The translations under genes and the position numbers were made by a program. 64,000 nt of DNA from Byssovorax sp. (lineage in GTDB: Bacteria; Myxococcota_A; Polyangia; Polyangiales; Polyangiaceae), in the NCBI GenBank assembly GCA_025362495.1, contig JANYGI010000094.1, positions 38,652-102,651 on the forward strand, written 5' to 3'. Under the pieces are notes generated by a model. That model was not told the origin of the DNA, searched no databases, and saw only the letters and a list, made by a program, of their open reading frames with translations. Positions 25,443-33,781 of the stretch are shown here, piece after piece; within the stretch, counting starts at the first letter, position 1; the number at the start of each line of letters is the position of its first letter.

Positions 25443-28400
25443 CTAGAAGCTCACCTTCGCGCCGAACCGGAATTGCCTCGGGTCCTGGAACGAAGTGGGG
25501 TTGCCGAAGTTCGGGTTCCGCTCGGAGGCCTTGATGGGTGTGCCATCGGGGGCCGTGAACTTCTTCGGGTTGTTGAGGTCGTTGACCGTCGCGGGGGTGC
25601 CGTCCTTGTTGACGATCGGCGCCGCGTCGACGGTGGTGAAGGTCTGGTCACGGCTGGTGACGCCCTGGAAGTTGAAGATGTTGAAGATGTCCACCGAGAT
25701 GGACGCCGTCGACTCCTTCGAGAGGCGGATCGAGTAGCCGACGCGGAGGTCGACGTTGTGGATCCAGTCGTTCCGCCCGCCCGAGCCGCGGGGGAGGAGG
25801 AAGATCTCGTCCGCGCCGTAGATGGGGTGCGAAGCGAGGAAGTTCAGCGGCGAGCCGGAGCGCGTCCGGAACGAGCCGCCGATGAGGAGATCCATGCCGC
25901 CGGGGATGATGAAATCCTTGGCAGCGTAGACCTTGATCGAGTGCGTGCGGTCCGACGGGAGCGGCCCGGTGCGGTTCGGGAGCAGCGACTTGAGGTCGAA
26001 GTCCGAGTTCGCGTTCGGGTCGAGCTGGCCCGTCTCGGGACGGAACAGACCGGCGTAGTTACCGCGGAGAGAAGACGCGGTGTAGCTCACGTTCGCGAGC
26101 CAGTTGTTCGAGAAGTTCTTCTGGAAGAACGCCGTCACCGCGTCGTAGTCACGGACCGCCTTCGGGAAGTCGGCAGCGATGCCGTACCCGGGGTTACCGA
26201 TGAAGTACGTGTTGGCCTCGTCGCGGCTCATGTCCTCGATCGCGTGGTTCAAGTACCGGTGGGTGTACGTGAGGCCCAGGCGAGCGTCGGAGAAGATCTC
26301 GTACTCGCCGCCGAGAACGAACTCGTCGGACGACTGCGGAGACACGTCGGGATCAATCGGAACCTTGTCGCCGCCGGTGCGGTTCCAGATCTGGTTCGGG
26401 TTGTTCGTCGTGTTGAAGAACGCCGGGTTGCCGGAGTAGCGCAACGGGTTCCCCGTCACGGGATCCTTGTCGAGCGTGCAGCCTGCGCTCGTCGGGTTTG
26501 CGAAGGGATCGCACCGCTCGGGGTGCGCGTCGCTATAAGCCCTGTGGCGCGAGTTGATCTCCGGCTCGCCGGGGAAGCCGCGGTCGGCGATGTCGAGCGG
26601 CACGCCCTCGAAGTAGCGCGCGTAGTTGGCGAAGATCTTCGACCGACCCTGCTGGGTGAAGTCGTAGATGATGCCGACGCGGGGCGACCACTGGTTCGGA
26701 AGCGAGAGGCCGAGAGCCCCGTCCGAGCCGTAGATGAGCTGCGTGTCGTAGCGAACGCCGACGTTCAGGGTGACCTTGTCCATGATGGACCAGCTGTCCT
26801 GAATGAAGCCGCCGATCGTCGTCGACGTGGACTTCGCGGTGTACGACGTGAGGACGGCCGGATCGTCCGGGCCCTGGAGGAAGCCGTACTGGCGGAAGTC
26901 GTTGTAGTTCGACCCCGAGCCGTTCTCGCGGAACACGTTCGTCCCCGAATACGCCTTCTGGTGCTGGTAGCTGCCGAGGTTGAAGTCGACGCCCGCCTTG
27001 ATGACGTGGTGACCGGCCGCCTGGAGCAGGTTGGTGAAGACCGCCTTGCCCTGGTAGCTGTTGATGGACGCGTCGTCGAGGTAGCCGGAGCCGCCTCGCG
27101 CGTAGTTCGCCACGGGGCACGGCGTGAAGACGTTCGGAATCGTCTTGGGGTTTTTTGCTGCGTCCGGCGGCTGCGTCGGATCGAAATCGGGGTTCGGGAC
27201 CATCGTCGTGACGCGGTCACACACCTTGGCGTGACCCGCGGCCTCGAAGTCGCTGAGCTCGTGGTTCTTCGGGTTCGACGTGATGTCGGTGTTGGCCTTG
27301 CGGTAGATGACCTCGGGGACCGACGCGAGGCCGGTCTTGTCACCAATGCTCGAGCCGTCCGATGCCAGCGTCGCCGTCCGCTGGTGGTGCCAGCCGAAGG
27401 TGATGTCGAGGAGCTGCTTCTTGTTGTTGAAGGAGCCCTGGTACTTCAGCGAAATGTCGCTGGCGCTCGCCACGTATTTGTGGGCCAGCGCCGAGTAGGT
27501 CCCGTGGAGCACGTCGTCCTCGGGGATGCCACGGTTGTCGTACCCGAACGTGCCGTTGCCGCCCGACGTCGTCGGCGTGCCGATGACGGAGAGGGTGAGG
27601 TGGTGGTCCTGGTTCAGCAGGTAGGTGAGCTTGCCGATGTACTGAATCGCTTGCTCGTCGGCGTAGTACGTGTGCGTGCCGCCGGGGACCGGGACGGTGG
27701 CGTTACCCCCGTTCGCGTCGACCGTCGGTTTGCCGTCGGCGCCGAGGATGAAGGCGTTCAGGCTGCGATCGAGGGCTTCGCGCGTGAACGCTGCCTGGAG
27801 ACCGCCGTAGAACCAGAGCCGGTCCTTGATGATCGGACCGCCGACCTGGAGGCCGTAGTCGCGCAGGTTCGCGATGCGCGAGTTGGCCGTGATGACCGAC
27901 GCGTCGCTCTTGACCGGCGTGCGCGGGCCCTCGAGGCTCCCGGGCGAGATGTTGAACCAGACCGAGCCGTGGAACTCGTTCGAGCCCGTGTTGGTGGTCA
28001 CGTCGAAGATGCCGCCCATGGAGCGGCCGTACTCCGGCATGTACCCGCCGCTGACCACGTTGAGCTCCTTGATGAACTCGGTGGACAGAGGCGTCGCGAG
28101 GATGCCGTAGGCGCCGTCGTTGACGCCGACACCGTCGATCTGGAAGGCGTTCTCGGGGGACGTCGTCCCGTTGATACCAACGCCGTACGTGTCCGCCGCC
28201 GCTCCGGGAGCGACCGCCGCGAGGCTCTCGAAAGAGTGCGACGCCGCGCCCTTCCCGCCGGGGGCGTTGAGCGAAATGCGGCTCGTGAAGTCCGAGTTCA
28301 GGGTGACGCCGGTGCTGCTCGACCCCACGTCGACGGTCGGCGCTTTGCCGACGACGACGACCTCTTCGGCCTTGAGCTGGACCGACTCGGGCAGCAGCTC

Positions 28401-28778
28401 CGCGTTGACGCGGATGGTGCTGTTGCCGCGCATCGTGATCCCTCCGCGCGCGTACGGGCGGAAGGAGTCCTTGTCGAGCCGGAGGGTGTAGTCACCCTGA
28501 GGAAGGTTGGGGACACGGTAGGATCCAGATCCATCGGTGACGACGGTCTGCTCGCCCTGGAGGGCGGGCGACGTCACCGTTACGACGACATCGGCGAGTG
28601 GCTTCTTGGTTGCGGCGTCGACAATCGTCCCGGTGAGGACCGCGGTCCCCTGGGCAGAGGCCGAGCCGGCAGTGAGTAGAGTAACGAGCGCAATCGAGCC
28701 GGCCGGTAGAAGGTGGGCAGCGCGACAGCGGAGCATGACAGCGGCCCAAAAGCCGCGTTTTTTAGCCAGGAGATTCAC
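25443..28778 (-). CDS. TonB-dependent receptor with carboxypeptidase-regulatory-like domain
   Basis: 1111 residues from a GTG at 28778 with GGAGG close upstream. A signal peptide ends near SASAQ; then a CarboxypepD_reg-like domain (about 47-125: TGTIVDAATKKPLADVVVTV, PNLPQGDYTLRLDKDSF), a possible TonB box (EEVVVVGKAP), and the plug domain with FQIDGVGVNDGAYG, ELNVVSGGYMPEYGRSMGG and IFDVTTNTGSNEFHGSV. A long beta-barrel ends in FRFGAKVSF with the C-terminal Phe typical of outer-membrane barrels. This is the Oar-like/SusC-like receptor type. Substrate unknown; the linked lipoprotein and the divergent TonB-ExbB-ExbD-ExbD operon suggest a self-contained uptake or sensing unit. Confidence 0.93.
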   Translation of the reverse strand: MNLLAKKRGFWAAVMLRCRAAHLLPAGSIALVTLLTAGSASAQGTAVLTGTIVDAATKKPLADVVVTVTSPALQGEQTVVTDGSGSYRVPNLPQGDYTLRLDKDSFRPYARGGITMRGNSTIRVNAELLPESVQLKAEEVVVVGKAPTVDVGSSSTGVTLNSDFTSRISLNAPGGKGAASHSFESLAAVAPGAAADTYGVGINGTTSPENAFQIDGVGVNDGAYGILATPLSTEFIKELNVVSGGYMPEYGRSMGGIFDVTTNTGSNEFHGSVWFNISPGSLEGPRTPVKSDASVITANSRIANLRDYGLQVGGPIIKDRLWFYGGLQAAFTREALDRSLNAFILGADGKPTVDANGGNATVPVPGGTHTYYADEQAIQYIGKLTYLLNQDHHLTLSVIGTPTTSGGNGTFGYDNRGIPEDDVLHGTYSALAHKYVASASDISLKYQGSFNNKKQLLDITFGWHHQRTATLASDGSSIGDKTGLASVPEVIYRKANTDITSNPKNHELSDFEAAGHAKVCDRVTTMVPNPDFDPTQPPDAAKNPKTIPNVFTPCPVANYARGGSGYLDDASINSYQGKAVFTNLLQAAGHHVIKAGVDFNLGSYQHQKAYSGTNVFRENGSGSNYNDFRQYGFLQGPDDPAVLTSYTAKSTSTTIGGFIQDSWSIMDKVTLNVGVRYDTQLIYGSDGALGLSLPNQWSPRVGIIYDFTQQGRSKIFANYARYFEGVPLDIADRGFPGEPEINSRHRAYSDAHPERCDPFANPTSAGCTLDKDPVTGNPLRYSGNPAFFNTTNNPNQIWNRTGGDKVPIDPDVSPQSSDEFVLGGEYEIFSDARLGLTYTHRYLNHAIEDMSRDEANTYFIGNPGYGIAADFPKAVRDYDAVTAFFQKNFSNNWLANVSYTASSLRGNYAGLFRPETGQLDPNANSDFDLKSLLPNRTGPLPSDRTHSIKVYAAKDFIIPGGMDLLIGGSFRTRSGSPLNFLASHPIYGADEIFLLPRGSGGRNDWIHNVDLRVGYSIRLSKESTASISVDIFNIFNFQGVTSRDQTFTTVDAAPIVNKDGTPATVNDLNNPKKFTAPDGTPIKASERNPNFGNPTSFQDPRQFRFGAKVSF
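28741..28763 (+). terminator. Terminator-like hairpin inside the receptor's 5' coding end
   Basis: Plus-strand GCGGC-CCAAAA-GCCGC-G is followed by six Ts (28758-28763). It has the form of a short Rho-independent terminator pointing away from the receptor gene, toward the tonB gene. The stem is only 5 bp and the bases also encode the Lys-Lys-Arg of the receptor N-terminus, so chance is possible. Confidence 0.3.
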
Positions 28779-28820
28779 AGGCTCCTCCCTGAAGGGGCAA
28801 GACCTCGATGAGAGCGACGC

Positions 28821-28852
28821 ACCATACACCGCAAGCAGCGGGGTTCTGTCAA
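28821..28852 (-). promoter_or_regulatory. Candidate sigma-70 promoter of the TonB-receptor operon
   Basis: On the minus strand a perfect TTGACA (28847-28852) is followed, 18-20 bases on, by TGTATGGT (28821-28828), which contains a TATGGT -10-like hexamer. A transcript would begin near 28815 and have a leader of about 37 bases before the GTG at 28778. The spacing is slightly long. The rest of the 300-base gap to tonB (28779-29078) holds no gene; I see no clear plus-strand promoter. Confidence 0.5.
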
Positions 28853-29078
28853 TGAGAAGTTTGTTGGAAGGACGGGACGACCGGATTTCGTTTGGGTGTC
28901 GGAGACGTGCGTCCGTGCTTCCGCTTGCTTCGCGTTCGCGCTAAAACGTCGCCCGGGTGTCGCGGTGACCGACGCCTCGGGTGCTCCGCTTCGTACGCGG
29001 CCGGCGCTCGAACCGAAATCGCGGAACGTACCGCGCCCGTCCCCTCACGGCGACGAAGAAGAAGGGATCCCCTCCCAA

Positions 29079-29864
29079 ATGTTCGACTCGGTTCTCACCG
29101 GCGGCAATGTGCCGCAGCGTCGCCTCGGGACCGGGGCCATCGTTTCGATCGCGGCCCACGCCCTGGTCGCCGGCGTGGTCGTGTGGGGCACGTACCGCGC
29201 GGCGCACGCGCCGGTCGTCGAGACCGAAGTGAAATTCATGGCCGCGCCGCCGCCTCCGCCGCCTCCGCCTCCGCCTGCCGGTGGTGGGGCTCAACAGAAG
29301 GTCGAGCCGAAGAAGCCGACGCCGGTGAAGAAGCCCGACACCATCGTCGAGACGAAGGACAAGAAGGAAGACAAGCCGGAAGACAAGCCCAAAGAGCCTG
29401 ATCCGACGCCGGACAACACGGCTGCCGGCGAGCCTGGCGGCGTGCCCGGCGGTGTCCCCGGCGGCGTCCCCGGAGGCGTCGTTGGCGGCGTCATCGGCGG
29501 CGTGCTCGGCGGAACCCTCGGTGGAACGGGCACCGGCACGGTAGCTCCGCCGCCGCCTCCTCCGTCGAATGCGGTGCTCGCGTTCGGCGCCGGGATGGAG
29601 CGCCCCAGCGCGCTCACGCCCCTCGGGGGCCTCGTGCAGTATCCGCGCGAGGCGCGCGAGGCGAAGGTCGAAGGCACGATGATCGTTCGCTGCGTCATCC
29701 GGAAGGCAGGCAATCTGGATAATTGCCGTATCATCAAATCCCTTCCTTTCATGGACCAACCCGTGCTCGCTGCGCTGGCGAAGGCCCGCTACACGCCGGT
29801 AATGTTCCAGGGCCAACCGGTCGACTGCGAGTACACCATCCCCTTCAAGATGAAGCTGGAGTAA
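29079..29864 (+). CDS. TonB-like energy transducer
   Basis: 261 residues from the ATG at 29079 (the frame is open further upstream but low complexity). One N-terminal membrane helix (about 21-42: VSIAAHALVAGVVVWG), then a run of ten Pro, a Lys/Glu/Pro spacer, and a collagen-like glycine run of GGV/GGVP units (about 125-155). The C-terminal TonB domain (about 180-261) has VQYPREAREAKVEGTMIVRC and CRIIKSLPFMDQPVL. It spans the periplasm to open TonB-dependent receptors. It leads the exbB-exbD-exbD genes and is divergent from a receptor gene. The Gly-Val-Pro run instead of a pure Pro-Lys rod is noteworthy. Confidence 0.9.
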   Translation: MFDSVLTGGNVPQRRLGTGAIVSIAAHALVAGVVVWGTYRAAHAPVVETEVKFMAAPPPPPPPPPPAGGGAQQKVEPKKPTPVKKPDTIVETKDKKEDKPEDKPKEPDPTPDNTAAGEPGGVPGGVPGGVPGGVVGGVIGGVLGGTLGGTGTGTVAPPPPPPSNAVLAFGAGMERPSALTPLGGLVQYPREAREAKVEGTMIVRCVIRKAGNLDNCRIIKSLPFMDQPVLAALAKARYTPVMFQGQPVDCEYTIPFKMKLE

Positions 29865-30010
29865 GCCTGCTCGGCGTCTCTGCGCCGCCGGCTCGCGCCC
29901 TCTCATTCCCCCGCGCGCGGTCATCCATCCCGCGCACGGGCTTCGACGAACCCCGACAAGAACGCGCTCTCTTCGAGAGGGCCATTGCTGAAGCGCCACA
30001 GGAAAGCCCC

Positions 30011-30703
30011 ATGGATTTATCCCTCTCCGGTCTCTGGTCCCACATGGGCCTGTTCGCCCGCGGCATCGTCGTCGTCATGGCCATGATGTCGCTCGTCTCG
30101 CTGGTCGTCGCCGGCGAGCGCATCTCCCTCTTCATGAAGGGACGCGACGAGTCGCGGGCCTTCGCTCAGAAGATGGGCGCGCTCCTCGCCAAGGGTGATT
30201 TCGGCGCCGCCGCAAGCACGAAGATGGGCAAAGACATCGGCTATCTCGGCCGGGTAATTACCGCTGGACTGGCAGCCTACAACACGACTGCAAAGCTCGA
30301 ATCGCCGGACCTCACCTTCGAGTCGGTCTCTCGCGCTCTCGAGCGCCAGGCGCAGCGTGAAGCGGCCTCGATGAAGCGCGGCCTCACCGTCCTCGCGACC
30401 GTCAGCTCCACCGCGCCGTTCGTCGGCCTCCTCGGCACCGTCATGGGCATCATCACCGCCTTCACCCAGATGGCGGCCTCGGGCTCCGGCGGCCTCGCCA
30501 CGGTGTCGGGCGGTATCTCGGAAGCCCTGATCACGACGGCCTTCGGCCTCCTCGTCGCCATCCCGGCCGTCATGATCTACAACGGTCTCCAGAGCTGGGT
30601 CGACGCCCGCGCCGTCGACATCTCCGAGTCGTCGAACGAGTTCCTCGACGTCGTCGCCCGCGAGCTCGTCGTGAGCAAAGAGGGCAAGGCCGAAGCGGCC
30701 TGA
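30011..30703 (+). CDS. exbB: ExbB/TolQ-type proton channel subunit
   Basis: 230 residues from an ATG with AGGAAAG upstream. Three membrane helices: about 15-37 (GIVVVMAMMSLVSLVV), about 132-158 (TVLATVSSTAPFVGLLGTV then MGIITAFTQM) and about 172-195 (ISEALITTAFGLLVAIPAVM). The Thr/Ser and Pro residues of the channel signature are present. With ExbD it harvests the proton gradient to drive TonB. It is the second gene of the tonB operon, 146 bases after tonB. Confidence 0.93.
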   Translation: MDLSLSGLWSHMGLFARGIVVVMAMMSLVSLVVAGERISLFMKGRDESRAFAQKMGALLAKGDFGAAASTKMGKDIGYLGRVITAGLAAYNTTAKLESPDLTFESVSRALERQAQREAASMKRGLTVLATVSSTAPFVGLLGTVMGIITAFTQMAASGSGGLATVSGGISEALITTAFGLLVAIPAVMIYNGLQSWVDARAVDISESSNEFLDVVARELVVSKEGKAEAA

Positions 30704-30798
30704 GCTCCTCTTCGAGGACGGACCTCGGGCCCGCCCTCGCTCCGTAGAAAGCGCGACTGGAGCCGCTCCAGTCGCCCCGCCACGTCACGGGTGTTCGC

Positions 30799-31212
30799 AT
30801 GGCAATGGCAGGCCCTTCCAAGGGCATAAAAAACGAGATCAACGTCACGCCGCTGGTCGACGTCGTGCTGGTGCTCCTGATCATCTTCATGGTGATCACG
30901 CCGATGCTCCAGCGTGGCAAAGACGTGAACCTCCCGTCGGCGAAGGCGACCGACAAGGAGAGCAAGGAGAGCGATCCGCTCGTCCTCAGCATCACCGAGA
31001 AAAAAGAGATCTACGTCGAGAGCAACGCCTTCACCGACAAGGCGCTCGAGGACGAGATCCGCGGCAAGCTCACGGCGCTCCCGGGGCGGCGCATCCTGCT
31101 CAAGGGCGACGACAGGCTCACCTTCGGCGACGTCCGCCGGGTGATGGAGATCGCGCGCAAGGCCGGCGCGACGAGCATCAACATGGGCGTGCAAGAGCTG
31201 AAGGGGAAGTAG
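30799..31212 (+). CDS. exbD: ExbD/TolR protein (first copy)
   Basis: 137 residues. One N-terminal membrane helix carries the essential Asp in NVTPLVDVVLVLLIIFMVIT (about 14-33), followed by a periplasmic domain ending GVQELKGK. Standard length for ExbD. It forms the channel with ExbB. Ninety-five bases after exbB and three bases before a second exbD gene. A 49-base stretch over the helix is identical in the two exbD genes. Confidence 0.93.
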   Translation: MAMAGPSKGIKNEINVTPLVDVVLVLLIIFMVITPMLQRGKDVNLPSAKATDKESKESDPLVLSITEKKEIYVESNAFTDKALEDEIRGKLTALPGRRILLKGDDRLTFGDVRRVMEIARKAGATSINMGVQELKGK

Positions 31213-31325
31213 CGCATGAGCCGCAAGAACAAGCGCTTCATCCCCGCCGCGGGCGAGCCGAACTCCAGCATCAACATCACGCCGCTGGTCGACGTCGTGC
31301 TGGTGCTCCTGATCATCTTCATGGT
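30845..31325 (+). repeat. 49-bp identical repeat in the two exbD genes
   Basis: 30845-30893 and 31277-31325 are identical over 49 bases, covering most of the membrane helix codons, while the rest of the two genes has diverged widely. Synonymous positions are also identical, which points to recent conversion or strong constraint at the DNA level. Confidence 0.8.
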
Positions 31326-31710
31326 CGTCACGCCCCTCCTCGAGAAAGACATCTCGGTCCGCGTCCCGAAGACGGAGCAGGTCGAGGAAAAGACCGAGGT
31401 CCCGCCGGATCAGCTCGTGGTCCGCATCGAGCAGAACGGCGATCTGACGATCAACAACGAGAAGGTCCCCCAGGCCGAGCTCGTCGACAGGCTCGCGGCG
31501 ATCCTCAAGAAGAAGGCCGCCAACGACAAGCTGGTCTTCATCGCGGCCGACGACAGCGCCAACTACGGCGCGCTCGTCAGCGTCCTCGACCGCGCCAAGC
31601 AGGCCGGCGCCGAGACGATCGGCATGGCGACCGAGGTCACGAGCGCGACGCCTGACGCCCCGCCCGCGCCTCCCACGCCCCCCGCGCCGCCTCCGACCGC
31701 GACGCCGTAG
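31216..31710 (+). CDS. ExbD/TolR protein (second copy)
   Basis: 164 residues. The helix NITPLVDVVLVLLIIFMVVT (about 20-39) keeps the Asp. The periplasmic domain (VRVPKTEQVEEKTEVPPDQL, VFIAADDSANYGALVSVLD) differs from the first ExbD. It ends in a Pro/Ala/Thr tail (about 148-164) that the first copy lacks. Two ExbD proteins per operon are common in Myxococcota and Bacteroidetes and probably form a heterodimer in the channel. Last gene of the tonB operon. Confidence 0.92.
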   Translation: MSRKNKRFIPAAGEPNSSINITPLVDVVLVLLIIFMVVTPLLEKDISVRVPKTEQVEEKTEVPPDQLVVRIEQNGDLTINNEKVPQAELVDRLAAILKKKAANDKLVFIAADDSANYGALVSVLDRAKQAGAETIGMATEVTSATPDAPPAPPTPPAPPPTATP

Positions 31711-31719
31711 CTCTTCGGC

Positions 31720-32613
31720 TCACCCCTCCAGATCGGGGCGCTCGGCGCCCATCCCCACCGCCCAGCCCATCGAGTAGCGCGCGTTGATCTCGCCCCGCGG
31801 GTTCCAGCGTCGCGCCCCCACAGCGTCGATCCACCGGAAGGCGTCGACGCCGAACGGGCCGAAGTAGCCCGCCGCGTGCAGCGCGGACGCGGTGACCTCG
31901 GCGGCGTCGACGAGGGCGCGCTCTTCCGCGGCCGCGAGATCACCTGGTGCGGCGAGCGAGGTCGAGAGCCACGCGCCGGTCGCGTCGGTGCGCTGCGCGG
32001 TGGGCGCGCCGAGCGTGAGGGCGCCCGACGCCGCGAGGAAGCCGTGCAGGCCGAAGTCGCCCGCGAGCTCGACCCAGGGCTCGATCTGCAGGCCGTCACC
32101 CGCGACGATCGAGGCCTCGATCCAGGCGCGATCGGCCGGCTCGATCGCGCCCGCTCGCACGCGCCGACGACCACGCCCCGCGAAGCCGAAGGGCCGCTTC
32201 AGCAGCCACGGTCCAGAATGTGACGGCGTGTTGACGATGGCAACGACGTCGTCCAGCGTGTCCGCGTAGCGCGCGCCCGGGAGCGTCTGGCCGAGATCGG
32301 CGCAGAAGCGGCGGTGGTTGACGCGGCGGAGCATGCCGAGCGCGGGCGCCTCGGGCAGCGCGGCGCCGGCCAGCGCGAGCAGGCGTAACGCGCCCGGCGT
32401 GGGGCACCACGCGCGGCCGATCAACGCGTCGGCGCGGAGCCGCGCGGGCGACGCGGCATCGACGACGACGTCACCCGGCGCGAGCAGCGGGCCGACGCGC
32501 GTCGCGAGCGCGGCGAAGCGGGCGAGGACCGCGCGCGATGACGTGTGCCTGCTGCCGCTCGCGAGCTCGTCCTCGGCGTCGAAGTTCAGGAGCCAGGCGC
32601 GTGCTCTTGCCAT
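31720..32613 (-). CDS. ATP-grasp-like protein
   Basis: 297 residues. An N-terminal pre-grasp region (MARARAWLLNFDAEDELAS) leads to an ATP-grasp core: WLLKRPFGFAGRGRRRV (nucleotide-binding Lys and Gly-rich loop, near 165), DGLQIEPWVE, and FGVDAFRWIDAVGARRWNP with RGEINARYSMGWAVGM near the end, whose Glu and Asn would hold Mg2+. ATP-grasp enzymes join a carboxylate to an amine, thiol or imidazole; the substrate here cannot be read from the sequence. The start overlaps the DUF455 gene by 28 bases. Last gene of a four- or five-gene minus-strand unit. Confidence 0.75.
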   Translation of the reverse strand: MARARAWLLNFDAEDELASGSRHTSSRAVLARFAALATRVGPLLAPGDVVVDAASPARLRADALIGRAWCPTPGALRLLALAGAALPEAPALGMLRRVNHRRFCADLGQTLPGARYADTLDDVVAIVNTPSHSGPWLLKRPFGFAGRGRRRVRAGAIEPADRAWIEASIVAGDGLQIEPWVELAGDFGLHGFLAASGALTLGAPTAQRTDATGAWLSTSLAAPGDLAAAEERALVDAAEVTASALHAAGYFGPFGVDAFRWIDAVGARRWNPRGEINARYSMGWAVGMGAERPDLEG

Positions 32614-33395
32614 CGCTCGAGCTCGTCGAGGAATGTCGCCGAGAGACCGGCGCGGAGGCGCGGCTCGCGACGGATCGGCGATCCGCGCATCAGCAGCGGG
32701 GACAGCGGCGCGGGGAGGGACGCGGCCCAGCCGGCGAAATCGTCGCGCCCCGTGAACACCACGAACCAGTGCATCGCGAAGCGGACGTGCGGGATCTCCT
32801 CGGCGTGGACCTGCTCCTGGATCGCGGCGCCGCGCTCGTCGCCGACGTTGCGAAAATGCTCGGCGAAGCGGAGCGCGTGATCGAGGTTCGCCCCTTCGAA
32901 GCCGATGCCGAGCGTGGCGACGAAGCTCGCGGCTGACGTGGCGCGAGGCACGCGCTCCCAGAACCAATCGTTGACCGGGAACGCGCCGACGCGCTGGCCG
33001 TACGACTCGATCGCCTCGCGGTAGAGGGCCATGTGGCGCACCTCGTCGCGGGCGATCGCCGCGAGGCCGACCTTGAACGCGCGCGGCGCTTCCGGGAAGG
33101 CGAGGATCGCCCAGCACATCAGCTCGGCGGCCTGGAGCTCGTGATGGAGGAACGTGTGGAGCAGCTCGGCGCGGCGCTCCGGGACCTTGAGCGCGCCGGG
33201 CCGCGGCGTCTTGAAGCGGCGATCGTTGGCGACGAGCTCGGGCGGGCGACCGGGGCGCTCGATTCGACGCACGGGCGCGTCGTCTTCGGCGACGCGGGAT
33301 GGGCAAGGCGGCGGGGCCAGCTTGTGCGCGAGATCCGTCGCGACGACGTAGTCCCAGGCCCAGCGCTCGATCGTGTCCGGCGGGGGCGCGATCAT
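32586..33395 (-). CDS. DUF455 ferritin-like protein
   Basis: 269 residues. It matches the DUF455 ferritin-like family by its helical Glu/His pairs: LLHTFLHHELQAAELMCWA (about 77-95), IARDEVRHMALYREAI (about 112-127) and EQVHAEEIPHVRFAMHWF (about 197-214). These would bind a di-iron or similar centre. No signal peptide. The family's reaction is not established. The start overlaps the preceding gene's stop (ATGA), and it overlaps the ATP-grasp gene by 28 bases, so the three are tightly coupled and may act together in one modification. Confidence 0.85.
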   Translation of the reverse strand: MIAPPPDTIERWAWDYVVATDLAHKLAPPPCPSRVAEDDAPVRRIERPGRPPELVANDRRFKTPRPGALKVPERRAELLHTFLHHELQAAELMCWAILAFPEAPRAFKVGLAAIARDEVRHMALYREAIESYGQRVGAFPVNDWFWERVPRATSAASFVATLGIGFEGANLDHALRFAEHFRNVGDERGAAIQEQVHAEEIPHVRFAMHWFVVFTGRDDFAGWAASLPAPLSPLLMRGSPIRREPRLRAGLSATFLDELERWQEHAPGS

Positions 33396-33781
33396 CTCCC
33401 GCCGACCATGCGCGAGAGGATGTTCTGGAACTCGGGGACGCTGAGGTTGATGTGCTCGACCACGCGCCCGTAGAGCAGCGCCGTGGGCACGTTGCGCCCC
33501 GGGAACTCTTTCTGCGCTTCGTTGAGCATCCAGAGGACGATCCGCTCCGGTCGCGTCAGGCCGTCGCGCACGTCGGGGATCAAGTCGTCGAGCTTCATCC
33601 GCGGGTAGCGGCGCATCGCGCGCGGACCCGGATCGCCTTGCGGCTCGGGCGGCTCGATCGACTCGGCGAACGGCAGCAGCGCCTGGATCGGGGCCTCCGG
33701 CGCGACGTCCGCGTCGACGCTCTCGTCGATGCGCGGACAGAACGCGCGCGTGCCTGGCCTCCGCGGTCCCGGGCCGCTCAC
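33392..33781 (-). CDS. Small hypothetical protein between alarmone hydrolase and DUF455 genes
   Basis: 129 residues from a GTG whose last bases overlap the alarmone hydrolase stop (GTGA). The first half is Pro/Glu/Asp-rich and probably unstructured. The second half (about 77-129) looks folded and helical: LTRPERIVLWMLNEAQKEF, NVPTALLYGRVVEHINLSV, PEFQNILSRMVGGR. No known motif. The frame is open further upstream, but the GTGA coupling and low-complexity extension favour this start. Its stop overlaps the DUF455 start. Confidence 0.65.
   Translation of the reverse strand: MSGPGPRRPGTRAFCPRIDESVDADVAPEAPIQALLPFAESIEPPEPQGDPGPRAMRRYPRMKLDDLIPDVRDGLTRPERIVLWMLNEAQKEFPGRNVPTALLYGRVVEHINLSVPEFQNILSRMVGGR

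Noticed and set aside
29440..29520. Short Gly-Gly-Val repeats in tonB, considered as a CRISPR-like or minisatellite array
   Set aside because: They are in-frame codon repeats of a Gly-Val-Pro protein segment without spacers.
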